Part shown: in pieces, positions 1 to 7,966 of the stretch
Position numbering within the stretch: position 1 is the first letter of the stretch
Layout: each line of letters begins with the position of its first letter
Assembly: GCA_021443285.1 (NCBI GenBank)
Contig: JABUUG010000001.1
Span: forward strand, 1 to 20,028
Source of the DNA: Bacteroidaceae bacterium
GTDB taxonomy: Bacteria; Bacteroidota; Bacteroidia; Bacteroidales; Bacteroidaceae
DNA: 20,028 nucleotides
Reading direction: 5' to 3'
The notes under the pieces: generated by a model
Told to the model about the DNA's origin: nothing
Seen by the model: the letters and a program-made list of their open reading frames with translations, nothing else
The model's database searches: none
Translations under genes and position numbers: made by a program

Positions 1-242
1 AAATCTAATCAAAAATAAAATTCAATACAAACCATTCTCTAATGAACTATTTGGGTTAATGGGAACTGATTGAGTCCCAATGTATGCCCTTTAGGTATCG
101 TAAGTGTGCCACTTGTGCCAGTACTTTTGTCCCAAGCGGGGGATAATGAAACAGCCGCCATCGCGCAAGTGCTGAAATCCAGCGTTGTGCGGTGGCGGTT
201 GTTTATTTGATGCAAACTAAGATTCGGTCTGCGGGTAAGAGT
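1..242. other. Intergenic region left of ftsZ
   Basis: No convincing gene is seen. The stretch holds a 20-bp hairpin at 149-204, listed separately. To its left are short degenerate copies of a TGTGCCA/TGTCCCA-like word at about 107-134. On the minus strand the ftsZ reading frame stays open for 67 codons after the ftsZ stop and ends at 39-41. An internal ATG at 161 would give a 40-residue product. It has no recognisable domain and no visible ribosome binding site, so I treat it as probably non-coding. Confidence 0.5.
149..204 (+). terminator. Long hairpin, probable plus-strand terminator
   Basis: The arms 149-168 and 185-204 pair over 20 bp without a bulge. Three of the pairs are G-U wobbles in the plus-strand RNA (154/199, 161/192, 165/188). 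Inside the loop 171-174 and 180-183 can form a small second stem. The 3' arm runs into a T-rich stretch (GTTTATTTGA). In minus-strand RNA the three wobbles become A-C mismatches, so the structure favours plus-strand transcription. It would end a gene entering from outside the window, convergent with ftsZ. It could still help to stop ftsZ transcripts, or be a dispersed hairpin element. Confidence 0.5.
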
Positions 243-1565
243 TTAGCTGAAGGAGATTTTCCCGTTGACGTCCATGGGTTCTTCCGCGGGTTCTATAACA
301 ACTGAGGTTTTGTTGACTGCCATTGGCGATATGGAGTTTTTCAGGTCGTCGACCACCTTCTTTGTTCTCGTGAAGGTTGGGGTCTGTTCAATGGCGGAAA
401 TGATGTTGTCGTTGTCGAGGTCATCGAGCGAGAACAGGTATATTGACGGGCGTCGCTTGAGGCGCGGGCCGGAGTCCTTGCCGTAGTATCCGCGGCGGCG
501 TTCGTCGCGCAGGCGTTCGTTCTCCTCTTGTTTGGCACGCTCGTCGGGGGTGAGGTTGTTGTATCGGTCCAGGCGGTGCTGCTGCTCGTAGATGTTACGC
601 AGTCCGAAGCCTGTGGCGAGCACCGTAACCTTCACTTTCTCTCCGAGTTCGGGGTCGAAGGCAAGTCCGAATTTTGTTTCGATGTTCTTGTCGAACTTGT
701 CCATGAAGGCGTGTACGTAGTTCATCTCCTCCATCATGAGTCCTTCGCCGTTTTCGCCGGGTGAGGCGGTGATGCTGAGGAGTATTTTCTTTGAGTTATA
801 CACATCGTTGTCGTTGAGGAGAGGCGAGTTGAGGGCATCTTCTATGGCGTCGCCGAGCCTCTTCTCGCCTTCGCCGTAGCCTGTTGATATGATGGCCACA
901 CCACCGTCCTTAATCATGGTCTTCACATCGTTGAAGTCGAGGTTGATGTATCCGTGATTGGTGGTTATCTCGGCAATGCTCTTGGCGGCAACGCTCAGTG
1001 TGTCGTCGGCGCGCTTGAAGGCATCGGCTACAGAGAGTGCGGGATATATCTGCCGCAGACGCTCGTTGTTTATGACGAGCAGTGCGTCAACGTGTTTCGC
1101 CATCTCATCCACACCGTCAAGTGCCTTGTCTATCTTCTTCTCGCCCTCGAACACGAAGGGAATGGTGACGATGCCGACGGTGAGTATGTCGTTTTCGCGT
1201 GCAATCTTGGCTATGACTGGTGCCGCTCCGGTGCCTGTGCCGCCGCCCATGCCTGCCGTAATGAACACCATCTTCGTGCCATCGTTGAGCATGTCGTTTA
1301 TCTCGTCAACGGTTTCTTCCGCTTTCTGTCGGCCTATTTCGGGCTTGTTGCCGGCACCGAGTCCTTCCGCTCCGAGTTGCAGATGTACTGGCACAGGGCT
1401 GTCCTCGAGTGCCTTCATGTCGGTGTTGCACACAACGAACGACACTCCGCTGATGCCTTCGCGGTACATGTGATTGACTGCGTTGCTGCCGCCGCCGCCA
1501 ACGCCTACTACCTTTATAATGCTCTTTGCAGTTTCGGGAACTGCGAAATCCAATGGTTGAAACAT
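243..1565 (-). CDS. ftsZ: Cell division GTPase FtsZ
   Basis: This tubulin homologue polymerises with GTP at midcell into the ring that recruits the division machinery. The product has 440 residues. The nucleotide-binding glycine stretch GVGGGGSNAV lies at 21-30, the tubulin signature GGGTGTG at 107-113, and the T7 synergy loop NLDFND at 208-213, so the GTPase should be active. The globular core ends near residue 330. A charged Arg/Glu-rich linker (about 335-372) follows, then a hydrophobic patch and the segment IEQTPTFTR at 392-400, which is the likely partner-binding peptide. About 40 further residues follow it, so the peptide is not at the extreme C-terminus. The ATG start at 1565 lies 47 nt after the ftsA stop. 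This is the last gene of the cluster. Identification is certain. Confidence 0.98.
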   Translation of the reverse strand: MFQPLDFAVPETAKSIIKVVGVGGGGSNAVNHMYREGISGVSFVVCNTDMKALEDSPVPVHLQLGAEGLGAGNKPEIGRQKAEETVDEINDMLNDGTKMVFITAGMGGGTGTGAAPVIAKIARENDILTVGIVTIPFVFEGEKKIDKALDGVDEMAKHVDALLVINNERLRQIYPALSVADAFKRADDTLSVAAKSIAEITTNHGYINLDFNDVKTMIKDGGVAIISTGYGEGEKRLGDAIEDALNSPLLNDNDVYNSKKILLSITASPGENGEGLMMEEMNYVHAFMDKFDKNIETKFGLAFDPELGEKVKVTVLATGFGLRNIYEQQHRLDRYNNLTPDERAKQEENERLRDERRRGYYGKDSGPRLKRRPSIYLFSLDDLDNDNIISAIEQTPTFTRTKKVVDDLKNSISPMAVNKTSVVIEPAEEPMDVNGKISFS

Positions 1566-1612
1566 AGTTGTTAAGGTGGGTTCTATAGATGGGAAGTTAG
1601 TGGGTGGTGGGT

Positions 1613-3088
1613 TTATTCCTCTGACATGAAGTTGCGGAACCAGTTCTTGAGGCGTTTGCCTACGGATGGCTTGTTGCCAGTATCCGCCATTCTCTTTGCC
1701 TCTTCTTCTGCCAATGCCTTTGCCTTCTCTGCTTCAGCTTCAGCCTTTGCTCTTGCTTCCGCTTCCGCCTGTGCCGCCTCTTCGGCGCGTCTTTTCTCTA
1801 TCGCCTCTATTTCTACAGGTGTGATGACCACTCCCTGACGCTTAGGCTGTGGTGAAACGTCAATGACAACGGGCGAGCTTACGTCAACGGCCGCTTCGCC
1901 CTGCTGTGTGAACAGTTCCTCGTTCTGGTGGAACTCCTCGCCTGTGCAGCACATCTCTCCCTTAGCCAGTATGGAGAGCGCACCGTTCATCATGCCGTTG
2001 CGTGCGGACAGTTCCTCTATGTGGGAATTGATGGTCTGCTGCACGAACTTTGCTATGCGCACTTTCTGTATGCCGGTGTAGGTGACGAAGGCTTTCTCTA
2101 TGTTAGGCATATTGCATCCGCCGCCGGTGATTATCAGTCCGCCGAGGAGGCTGTCGCGGTATGTCTTGGGTATCTGGCAGTTGATGTTCTCTATAATCTC
2201 CCTGAGTCGCGACTCCACGATGTCGTTGAAGAGGATGTTGGAAATCTGCTTGTCCTCGCCGGCATTGTACTGTACAGCGTCGTTTGTGTCGATGAAGTCG
2301 CTGTATGCTGTGCCATAGCGCAGTTTCATGTCTTCCGCCATGTCCTCCTCGATGTGCTGCGATGCGATGTCGCGAGTGATGTTTGAGCCTCCGAGCGGAA
2401 TCACTGCGAGGTGGCGGAGTATGTTCTTGTGGTAAACGGCGACGGTGGTGGTGTCGGCGCCGAGGTCAACGAGCACGCATCCCGAGCGTTTCTCCGAGTC
2501 GGCGAGAACGCTGTCGGCGAGCGCCACGGGGGAGAGAATCATCTCCGCTATCGGTATGCCGGCTATCTCGAAGCACTCGTTCAGGTTGTTGTAGAACTGC
2601 TCGCGGCATAGGATGTTCAGGAAGTTAGACTCCAGATGGCGGCACTGTATGCCTACAGGGTCGTTCTGCAGCAGGTTGTCCACCTTGTACTCCTGCGTTA
2701 TGGAGTCGAGTATGTACTGCCCCGGGTAGTTCATCTGGCGGTTGGTCTCCTGTATGTCGTCAATCATGCGCTGTGTAATCATCTCCACGTTGGGGAGGTC
2801 GCGCACGTTTACATTCCGCTCGCTGTGGATGGACTGTCCGCCAATGCCCACATAGACGCGGTTTATGTTCACCTTCAGCTGCATCTTCAGCTTGTTCACG
2901 ATAGACGAGATGCACTGTGCGGTCTTGTCTATCTTGTATGGCACTCCGTTGCGGATGAACGATGAGGACTCTTCCCTACACAAGGCAACCACGGTGATGC
3001 TGCCGTCCATGTTCTTCCTTCCTGCTATACCGGTGAGCTTTGACGAGCCGAGTTCGATAGCGACGATAAATTCTTGATTTGCTGACAC
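1613..3088 (-). CDS. ftsA: Cell division actin-like protein FtsA
   Basis: FtsA is an actin-fold ATPase that anchors FtsZ filaments to the inner membrane and signals to later division proteins. The product has 491 residues. Phosphate-1 loop IELGSSK is at 11-17, phosphate-2 VDLGADTT at 207-214 and the adenosine motif ITGGGCNMP at 320-328. After the actin core comes an Ala/Glu/Lys-rich, probably helical linker (about 430-468). The basic, aromatic amphipathic helix KRLKNWFRNFM (478-488) is the membrane-targeting sequence. The start is GTG (CAC at 3086-3088 on the plus strand); a TAA lies two codons upstream in frame and the next internal Met is past the phosphate-1 loop, so GTG is the only reasonable start. 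It follows ftsQ across a repeat-filled 157-nt gap and precedes ftsZ by 47 nt. Confidence 0.97.
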   Translation of the reverse strand: MSANQEFIVAIELGSSKLTGIAGRKNMDGSITVVALCREESSSFIRNGVPYKIDKTAQCISSIVNKLKMQLKVNINRVYVGIGGQSIHSERNVNVRDLPNVEMITQRMIDDIQETNRQMNYPGQYILDSITQEYKVDNLLQNDPVGIQCRHLESNFLNILCREQFYNNLNECFEIAGIPIAEMILSPVALADSVLADSEKRSGCVLVDLGADTTTVAVYHKNILRHLAVIPLGGSNITRDIASQHIEEDMAEDMKLRYGTAYSDFIDTNDAVQYNAGEDKQISNILFNDIVESRLREIIENINCQIPKTYRDSLLGGLIITGGGCNMPNIEKAFVTYTGIQKVRIAKFVQQTINSHIEELSARNGMMNGALSILAKGEMCCTGEEFHQNEELFTQQGEAAVDVSSPVVIDVSPQPKRQGVVITPVEIEAIEKRRAEEAAQAEAEARAKAEAEAEKAKALAEEEAKRMADTGNKPSVGKRLKNWFRNFMSEE

Positions 3089-3245
3089 GATTTAATATAG
3101 TGAATAGTTAATAACGAATAGTGAATAGTTTGCTGCCGCGATGGTAGTGAATAACGAGTAGTGAATAGTGAATAGTCTGCTGCTGCGATGATAGCGAATA
3201 GTTTGTGCGGTAGCAAACTATTCACTATTCATTCTTCACTATTCG
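3089..3245. repeat. Tandem and inverted GAATAGT repeats between ftsQ and ftsA
   Basis: The gap is built almost wholly from variants of GAATAGTGAATAGT. Two tandem copies of a roughly 40-bp unit lie at 3110-3147 and 3150-3194; the second has an extra 7-bp GTGAATA. An 18-bp perfect inverted repeat joins 3116-3133 to 3213-3230, and a smaller perfect hairpin pairs 3196-3205 with 3214-3223. A further inverted copy (3235-3248) overlaps the ftsQ stop codon. No T-run follows the hairpins on the minus strand, so they do not look like intrinsic terminators. Confidence 0.85.
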
Positions 3246-4115
3246 TTAATTATTTATGGCTTCGGGGTTGATGCCCTCTTGCGCCATTATCTCGTTGTTT
3301 ATCTGTTCTTCGGAGTCATCCACCACTGTGCCTTTCTCCTTCTTGCAGATTATCTGCCCTTCGTATTCCAGGTTTATGAAGCCGTATTTGTTCCATCCCG
3401 TCTGCGGCAGACCGTAGCGGTAGAAGAGTTCGAGGCGGTGGAGGCGGTTCTTCACGTAGTCGCGTATCTTCTCCTCCTGCATTTCCTTGTCGGTGTCTTG
3501 CGGAAGTGGTCCGAGATACACCACATGCTCGCCCACGCGAGGCACAAGCTCTATGCCGCCCTCTTCCGTCACGTTTATCTGCTCTATCTGCGCGTTCCAG
3601 AAGTCATCGTCAGTAAGCAGTTCGGCAAGCAGGGCGAGCGACTGCATGGCAAACTTCTTCGAGAATGTGCCTGTGGCTATAATCAGGTCGCTGTGGTAGT
3701 TGGCGTTTGGCACCACTCCGCCGTTCACGTCGAGGTAGTAGTCGCCGCCGTCGTTCCCCTTGATGCGCACCACGGGCAGCCGCTGCGTAACGGTGATGCT
3801 GACGAGCGAGTCCTTCGACTTATGGCATTCGGCGGTGTTTATGAAGGGGCTGCTTGTAAGCATCTCCTCTATCTGCCGTGGCTCTATGCTCTGCATCTTC
3901 TTGTTCAGGGGATACATGTTCTGCTTCATCAGCAGAGACTTTATCTCCTTCACGTCGAGGAATCCGTTTGTGTTCTCGTCGGCAATGGTTATCGTCACCT
4001 CGCGACAGGTCTTCCTGCTCTCATCGGGGTTGTTGAACACCGTTATGGCAAGTGCGAGATAGGCGAGGAGCAGCACGTCTATTATGACTAATATGTATTT
4101 CTTCAGTCGCTCCAT
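3246..4115 (-). CDS. ftsQ: Cell division protein FtsQ-like (POTRA)
   Basis: FtsQ is a single-span inner-membrane scaffold that links the early ring proteins to FtsL, FtsW and FtsI. The product has 289 residues: a short basic cytoplasmic end, one membrane span at about 7-27, a POTRA-like domain (about 38-115, ending in the strand SITVTQRLPVVRI) and an extracytoplasmic beta domain to about 255 (YGFINLEYEGQIICK near the end). The acidic C-terminal tail is low in complexity. Sequence similarity in this family is weak, so the call rests on size, topology, the POTRA pattern and the position between murC (25 nt upstream) and ftsA. Its stop codon lies inside the repeat block that follows. Confidence 0.88.
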   Translation of the reverse strand: MERLKKYILVIIDVLLLAYLALAITVFNNPDESRKTCREVTITIADENTNGFLDVKEIKSLLMKQNMYPLNKKMQSIEPRQIEEMLTSSPFINTAECHKSKDSLVSITVTQRLPVVRIKGNDGGDYYLDVNGGVVPNANYHSDLIIATGTFSKKFAMQSLALLAELLTDDDFWNAQIEQINVTEEGGIELVPRVGEHVVYLGPLPQDTDKEMQEEKIRDYVKNRLHRLELFYRYGLPQTGWNKYGFINLEYEGQIICKKEKGTVVDDSEEQINNEIMAQEGINPEAINN

Positions 4116-4140
4116 TAATGTGTTGTTGCGGTGCGCGTGT

Positions 4141-5511
4141 TTATTTGCTGTTCAGCACTTCTGCGAAGGTTTCCATCTGGTTGTCGAGGTCGCCGGCTCC
4201 GAGCACCACCACGACGTCTGTGTCGTTGTTCTTCAGATAGTCTGCCACCTCTTCCTTCCTTATCATGACCTTCTCCACGCCCTCTGCGAGATTGTCGTAG
4301 ATGAGTTGTGAGGTAACGCCCTCTATCGGCAGTTCGCGTGCGGGGTATATCTCTGTGAGCACAACCTTGTCGAGTATGCTCAGCGCATCGGCGAAGTCCT
4401 TGTAGAAGTCGCGTGTGCGGGTGTAGAGGTGCGGCTGGAAGATGGCGGTTATCTTGCGGTTCTTGTACAGTTCGCGCAGTGATGACGCGCTTGCCTGTAT
4501 CTCCTTCGGGTGGTGGGCATAGTCGCTGAGCAGCACCTGTCTGTCGGTGCGTATGCGGAAGTCGAAGCGGCGGTCGACACCTCCGTAGGTCTTTATGCCC
4601 TCGCGCAGTTCGTCGGCGGTGCATCCGTTGAGCTGTGCCATTGCCATTGCCGCAATGGAGTTCACGATGTTTATCGGTATGGGCTGTCCGAGTTCTATGC
4701 CCGTAACGTTCTCTATGGGCGATATGAAGTCGAAGGTTATGTCGCCGTTCTCTATCTTAATGTTCTCTGCGTGGAAGTCGCCTTCGTCGCGGCTGTATTC
4801 GTAGAGCGTTACGCCCTCCTGTATCCGTGGCTTCACTTCCAGACCCTTGTGTATGATGAGTGCTCCTCCCGGCTGTATGAGTTCCGTATAGTGGGCGAAG
4901 CTTTCGAGGTAAGCCTCTTTTGTGCCGTAGATGTCCAGATGGTCGGGGTCGGTGGATGTGATGACGCTCATCCACGGTCGCAGCCAGTGGAAGGAGCGGT
5001 CGAACTCATCTGCCTCTATCACAACGTATTCCGACTGTGCGGAGAGTATGTAGTTCGTGCCGTAGTTCTTCGATATGCCGCCGAGGAAGGCGTTGCAGTC
5101 TGCTGCCGACTGGTGCATTATGTGGGCGCACATGGTGGAAGTGGTGGTCTTGCCGTGAGTGCCGGCGAAGCACAACCCCTTGTTCGACTGGGTGAGCCTG
5201 CCCAACACCTGTGCGCGCTTCTCCACGTCGAAGCCATTGTCCTTGAAATGGCACAGTTCGCTGTGGTCGGCGGGAATGGCGGGGGTATATACCACGAGGG
5301 TGGTGTCCTTGTCCATGCAAGCCTGCGGAATGAGTGCTGTGTTGTCCTCGTAATGCACGAGCACGCCCTCTTTCTCAAGTTGGCGTGTAAGGGCGGAAGG
5401 GGTCTTGTCGTATCCCCCGACGGTGAGCCCCTGCTTCAGGAAATAGCGCGCTATGGCTGACATCCCGATGCCGCCCACGCCCACGAAATATACTGACTTT
5501 ATCTGTTTCAT
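4141..5511 (-). CDS. murC: UDP-N-acetylmuramate--L-alanine ligase MurC
   Basis: MurC is the cytoplasmic ATP-dependent ligase that adds L-alanine to UDP-MurNAc, the first peptide step of precursor synthesis. The product has 456 residues. The N-terminal nucleotide-sugar fold shows GVGGIGMS (11-18), the ATP loop GTHGKTTT is at 117-124 (the His after GT is typical of MurC), EADEFDRSF at 166-174, DYAHHP at 330-335 and FQPHLYTRT at 358-366. These distinguish it from MurD, MurE and MurF. Its ATG overlaps the last base of the murG stop codon (TAATG), a layout suited to translational coupling. ftsQ starts 25 nt after its stop, with no room for a ddl gene. Confidence 0.98.
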   Translation of the reverse strand: MKQIKSVYFVGVGGIGMSAIARYFLKQGLTVGGYDKTPSALTRQLEKEGVLVHYEDNTALIPQACMDKDTTLVVYTPAIPADHSELCHFKDNGFDVEKRAQVLGRLTQSNKGLCFAGTHGKTTTSTMCAHIMHQSAADCNAFLGGISKNYGTNYILSAQSEYVVIEADEFDRSFHWLRPWMSVITSTDPDHLDIYGTKEAYLESFAHYTELIQPGGALIIHKGLEVKPRIQEGVTLYEYSRDEGDFHAENIKIENGDITFDFISPIENVTGIELGQPIPINIVNSIAAMAMAQLNGCTADELREGIKTYGGVDRRFDFRIRTDRQVLLSDYAHHPKEIQASASSLRELYKNRKITAIFQPHLYTRTRDFYKDFADALSILDKVVLTEIYPARELPIEGVTSQLIYDNLAEGVEKVMIRKEEVADYLKNNDTDVVVVLGAGDLDNQMETFAEVLNSK

Positions 5512-6620
5512 TATTTTTTAGCTGTCCTTATTACTATGTCTGCTATGATGTTTGCCGAGTCTGGCAGTGCGAGTTTCTTTATGTTAGTGCCAAGTGTGTT
5601 GAGCAGTTCGTCGTTGTTCACTGCAGTGATGGCCTCTTTTATGACGCGGTCTGGTGCCTCGGCGTCCTTCACGTATATCGCCGCCTGTCTGCTCACGAGT
5701 GCCATGGCGTTCTTTGTCTGGTGGTCTTCAGCCACGTTTGGTGAGGGTACGAGTATCACGGGCTTGCCTATCAGGCAGAACTCCGAGATGCTGCTTGCCC
5801 CGGCACGGCTGATGACGAGGTCTGCCGCAGTGTATGCCGCCCCCATATCGGCGATGAAGTCGGTCTCGTGCAGGTTCTCCGGCCATTTCCCTTCTGCCTG
5901 CGCCTGTTTCTTTGCCTGTGCAATCTGCTCTTTGTAGTATTTCCCCGTCTGCCACAGTATCTGCACATTGCTCTGCGCAATCTCCTGGAGGTGGTTGAGC
6001 ACGCTGGTGTTGAGCGTTCTTGCGCCGAGGCTTCCGCCTACGATGAGTATTGTCTTCAGGTCTTTCCTGAGGCCGAATGCCGTCAGGGCGTCGTCCCTGC
6101 TGATGGTGGAGTCCACTATGTTCTGGCGCACGGGGTTGCCTGTGAGCAGTATCTTCTCTGCGGGGAAGAACCTCTCCATGCCTTCGTATGCCACACATAT
6201 CTTGCGCGCCTTTTTGGCGAGGAGCTTGTTCGTTACCCCGGCGTATGAGTTCTGCTCCTGTATAATGCACGGTATGCCGGCTGCGGAGCATTCGTCGAGC
6301 ATTGGCCCGCTGGCATATCCGCCCACGCCGACAGCCACATCGGGTTTGAACTCACGGACTATCCCGCGTGCCATGCGCTTGCTCTTCCACAGGTTCCACA
6401 GCACCGAGATGTTCTTCAGCAGCTGTTTGCGGTTGAAGCCCTGCACAGGCAGTCCTATAATCTTATAGCCTGCCGCCGGCACGCGCTGCATTTCCATCCT
6501 GCCCTCTGCGCCCACAAAGAGTATTTCCGCTTTGGGCTGCTGCTCCTTTATTGCGTTTGCTATTGATATTGCGGGGAATATGTGTCCGCCTGTTCCACCG
6601 CCGCTGACGATTACTTTCAT
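5511..6620 (-). CDS. murG: UDP-GlcNAc transferase MurG (lipid I to lipid II)
   Basis: MurG is a membrane-associated glycosyltransferase (GT-B fold) on the cytoplasmic face. It transfers GlcNAc from UDP-GlcNAc to lipid I, making lipid II. The product has 369 residues, the normal size. The N-domain glycine loops GGGTGGH (7-13) and GVGGYASGP (98-106) are intact, as are QEQNSYAG (121-128), GGSLGA (195-200), the UDP-GlcNAc-binding SRAGASSISE (271-280) and AEDHQTKNA (297-305). The ATG at 6620 puts the first glycine loop at the usual distance. It follows ftsW by 26 nt and overlaps murC by 1 nt, which places lipid II synthesis beside the enzyme that polymerises it. Confidence 0.98.
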   Translation of the reverse strand: MKVIVSGGGTGGHIFPAISIANAIKEQQPKAEILFVGAEGRMEMQRVPAAGYKIIGLPVQGFNRKQLLKNISVLWNLWKSKRMARGIVREFKPDVAVGVGGYASGPMLDECSAAGIPCIIQEQNSYAGVTNKLLAKKARKICVAYEGMERFFPAEKILLTGNPVRQNIVDSTISRDDALTAFGLRKDLKTILIVGGSLGARTLNTSVLNHLQEIAQSNVQILWQTGKYYKEQIAQAKKQAQAEGKWPENLHETDFIADMGAAYTAADLVISRAGASSISEFCLIGKPVILVPSPNVAEDHQTKNAMALVSRQAAIYVKDAEAPDRVIKEAITAVNNDELLNTLGTNIKKLALPDSANIIADIVIRTAKK

Positions 6621-6646
6621 GTCCTGTCTCTGTGTTGGTTACATGG

Positions 6647-7885
6647 CTATGCGTTTGCCAGTTCTGCGTTTTTCTTTGCCGTGTGGCTTACACTCAGTAT
6701 CACACCGAGATACACACAGTTGAGTATCGTCGATGTGCCGCCTCGCGATATCAGCGGCAGCGGCTGTCCCGTTACTGGGCCGAGGCCTACAGCCACCATC
6801 ATATTGAATATGGCCTGTATGCAAATCATCAAGGCGAGTCCCATGATGAGGAAGGCGGGGAAGCTGTTCTCGCATTTGTTGGCGATTTGTACTGTGCGGT
6901 AGAGCAGTATTGTGTACAGGAAGCATATTACAAAGGCGCCGCCCAGTCCCAGCTCTTCAATTATTATGGCGAAGATGAAGTCGGAGTATGCCTGAGGCAT
7001 GAAGTCGCGCTGCACGCTGTTTCCCGGTCCCACGCCGAAGACGTTGGAGTTCACTATTGCTATGCGGGCGTGTCCCACCTGTGCGTCTTCGTTCAGGTCG
7101 AAGTCCTCTGGCTTGGGTCTCTCCTCGCCGAATTTCTGTATTCTCTTCTTCCATGTGTCGAAGCGGTGGAACACCTTGCCTATCGTGCTTGGGTCTTTCT
7201 TCTCCGTCTGTACGGTCTTTTCGGTGAGGGTCAGTTCGGCGGACTCTTTGGGCTCGTCGGTCTTGCCGAGTGTCATTATCAGGAACAGGCCGATGCCGCC
7301 CAGAATGGCGAATACGCCCAAAAGTTCGCCGATAAGTTTCAGCGAGACGCCCCCGACAAACATCATCAGCACCACAACGATGCCCAGCAGTATGGCTGTG
7401 GAGAGGTTTTCCAGGAATATCAGTCCGCAGATGAGGAATGCGAGGCCAACGATGTATTTGAAGGCGCGCTTGTCTGTGCCGCCGGGTGTCTGCATGGCTG
7501 CGAGTATCTGCGCTTCGGCCAGTATCATCGTTCCTTTGGCAAGCTCCGAAGGCTGGAACTGGAAACCGAATATCGACAGCCAGCGGCTCGCTCCGTTGGT
7601 GCTTTCACCCAACAGCAACACCGTGAGCAGCGTTATGACGGAGATAATCAGGGCGATGGGCGTCATCAGCTTGAAATACTTGCACTTCACGTTGCTGATG
7701 AGAATCATGCAGACAAAGCCGCCGAGCAGGAACATGGAGTGCTTCAATACAGGCCCTGTGAAGTCATCATGGTTGTATGTGAGCGTACTTGACGCGCTAA
7801 ACACCTCAATGATGCTTATTATGCACAGGAAGAAGAATATCGCCCATATTACGTTATCGCCTTTTTTGTATCTGAATATTGGCAT
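6647..7885 (-). CDS. ftsW: Septal peptidoglycan glycosyltransferase FtsW
   Basis: FtsW is a SEDS-family polytopic membrane enzyme that polymerises lipid II at the septum together with FtsI. The product has 412 residues and about ten membrane spans. Family landmarks are NGASRWL (97-103), QPSELAK (111-117) and GPVTGQPLPLISRGGTS (369-385). A hydrophilic, charged stretch (about 208-270) makes the large loop between spans 7 and 8 longer than in proteobacterial FtsW, as I would expect for Bacteroidota. The partner PBP, ftsI, is in the same cluster, which supports FtsW rather than RodA. The 81-nt gap from murD contains CCGGAA repeats and a run of eight C (minus strand) about 10 nt before the ATG; no Shine-Dalgarno sequence is visible. 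Confidence 0.96.
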   Translation of the reverse strand: MPIFRYKKGDNVIWAIFFFLCIISIIEVFSASSTLTYNHDDFTGPVLKHSMFLLGGFVCMILISNVKCKYFKLMTPIALIISVITLLTVLLLGESTNGASRWLSIFGFQFQPSELAKGTMILAEAQILAAMQTPGGTDKRAFKYIVGLAFLICGLIFLENLSTAILLGIVVVLMMFVGGVSLKLIGELLGVFAILGGIGLFLIMTLGKTDEPKESAELTLTEKTVQTEKKDPSTIGKVFHRFDTWKKRIQKFGEERPKPEDFDLNEDAQVGHARIAIVNSNVFGVGPGNSVQRDFMPQAYSDFIFAIIIEELGLGGAFVICFLYTILLYRTVQIANKCENSFPAFLIMGLALMICIQAIFNMMVAVGLGPVTGQPLPLISRGGTSTILNCVYLGVILSVSHTAKKNAELANA

Positions 7886-7907
7886 GGGGAGAGGAGGGGG
7901 GGGAATT

Positions 7908-7950
7908 TTCCGGTTTTTTCCGGGTATTCCGGGTATTCCGGAAGTTCCGG
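7908..7950 (-). repeat. Five CCGGAA repeats between murD and ftsW
   Basis: The hexamer CCGGAA (TTCCGG on the plus strand) occurs five times, at 7945-7950, 7936-7941, 7927-7932, 7918-7923 and 7908-7913, with spacings of 9, 9, 9 and 10 bp. Two neighbouring units are identical 9-mers. The block fills the untranslated spacer between the murD stop and the ftsW start. It could be a slipped-strand repeat or a helically phased binding site; the sequence alone does not decide. Confidence 0.85.
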
Positions 7951-7966
7951 CAATTTTGCTAAAAAA

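Noticed and set aside
3196..3223. Intrinsic terminator between ftsQ and ftsA
   Set aside because: The perfect 10-bp stem is not followed by a T-run on either strand.
3025..3225. 66-codon minus-strand frame across the ftsA start
   Set aside because: Its translation is a product of the GAATAGT repeats and overlaps ftsA out of frame.
3089..3245. CRISPR array
   Set aside because: The repeats are short, imperfect and adjacent, with no unique spacers of regular length; no cas gene is present.
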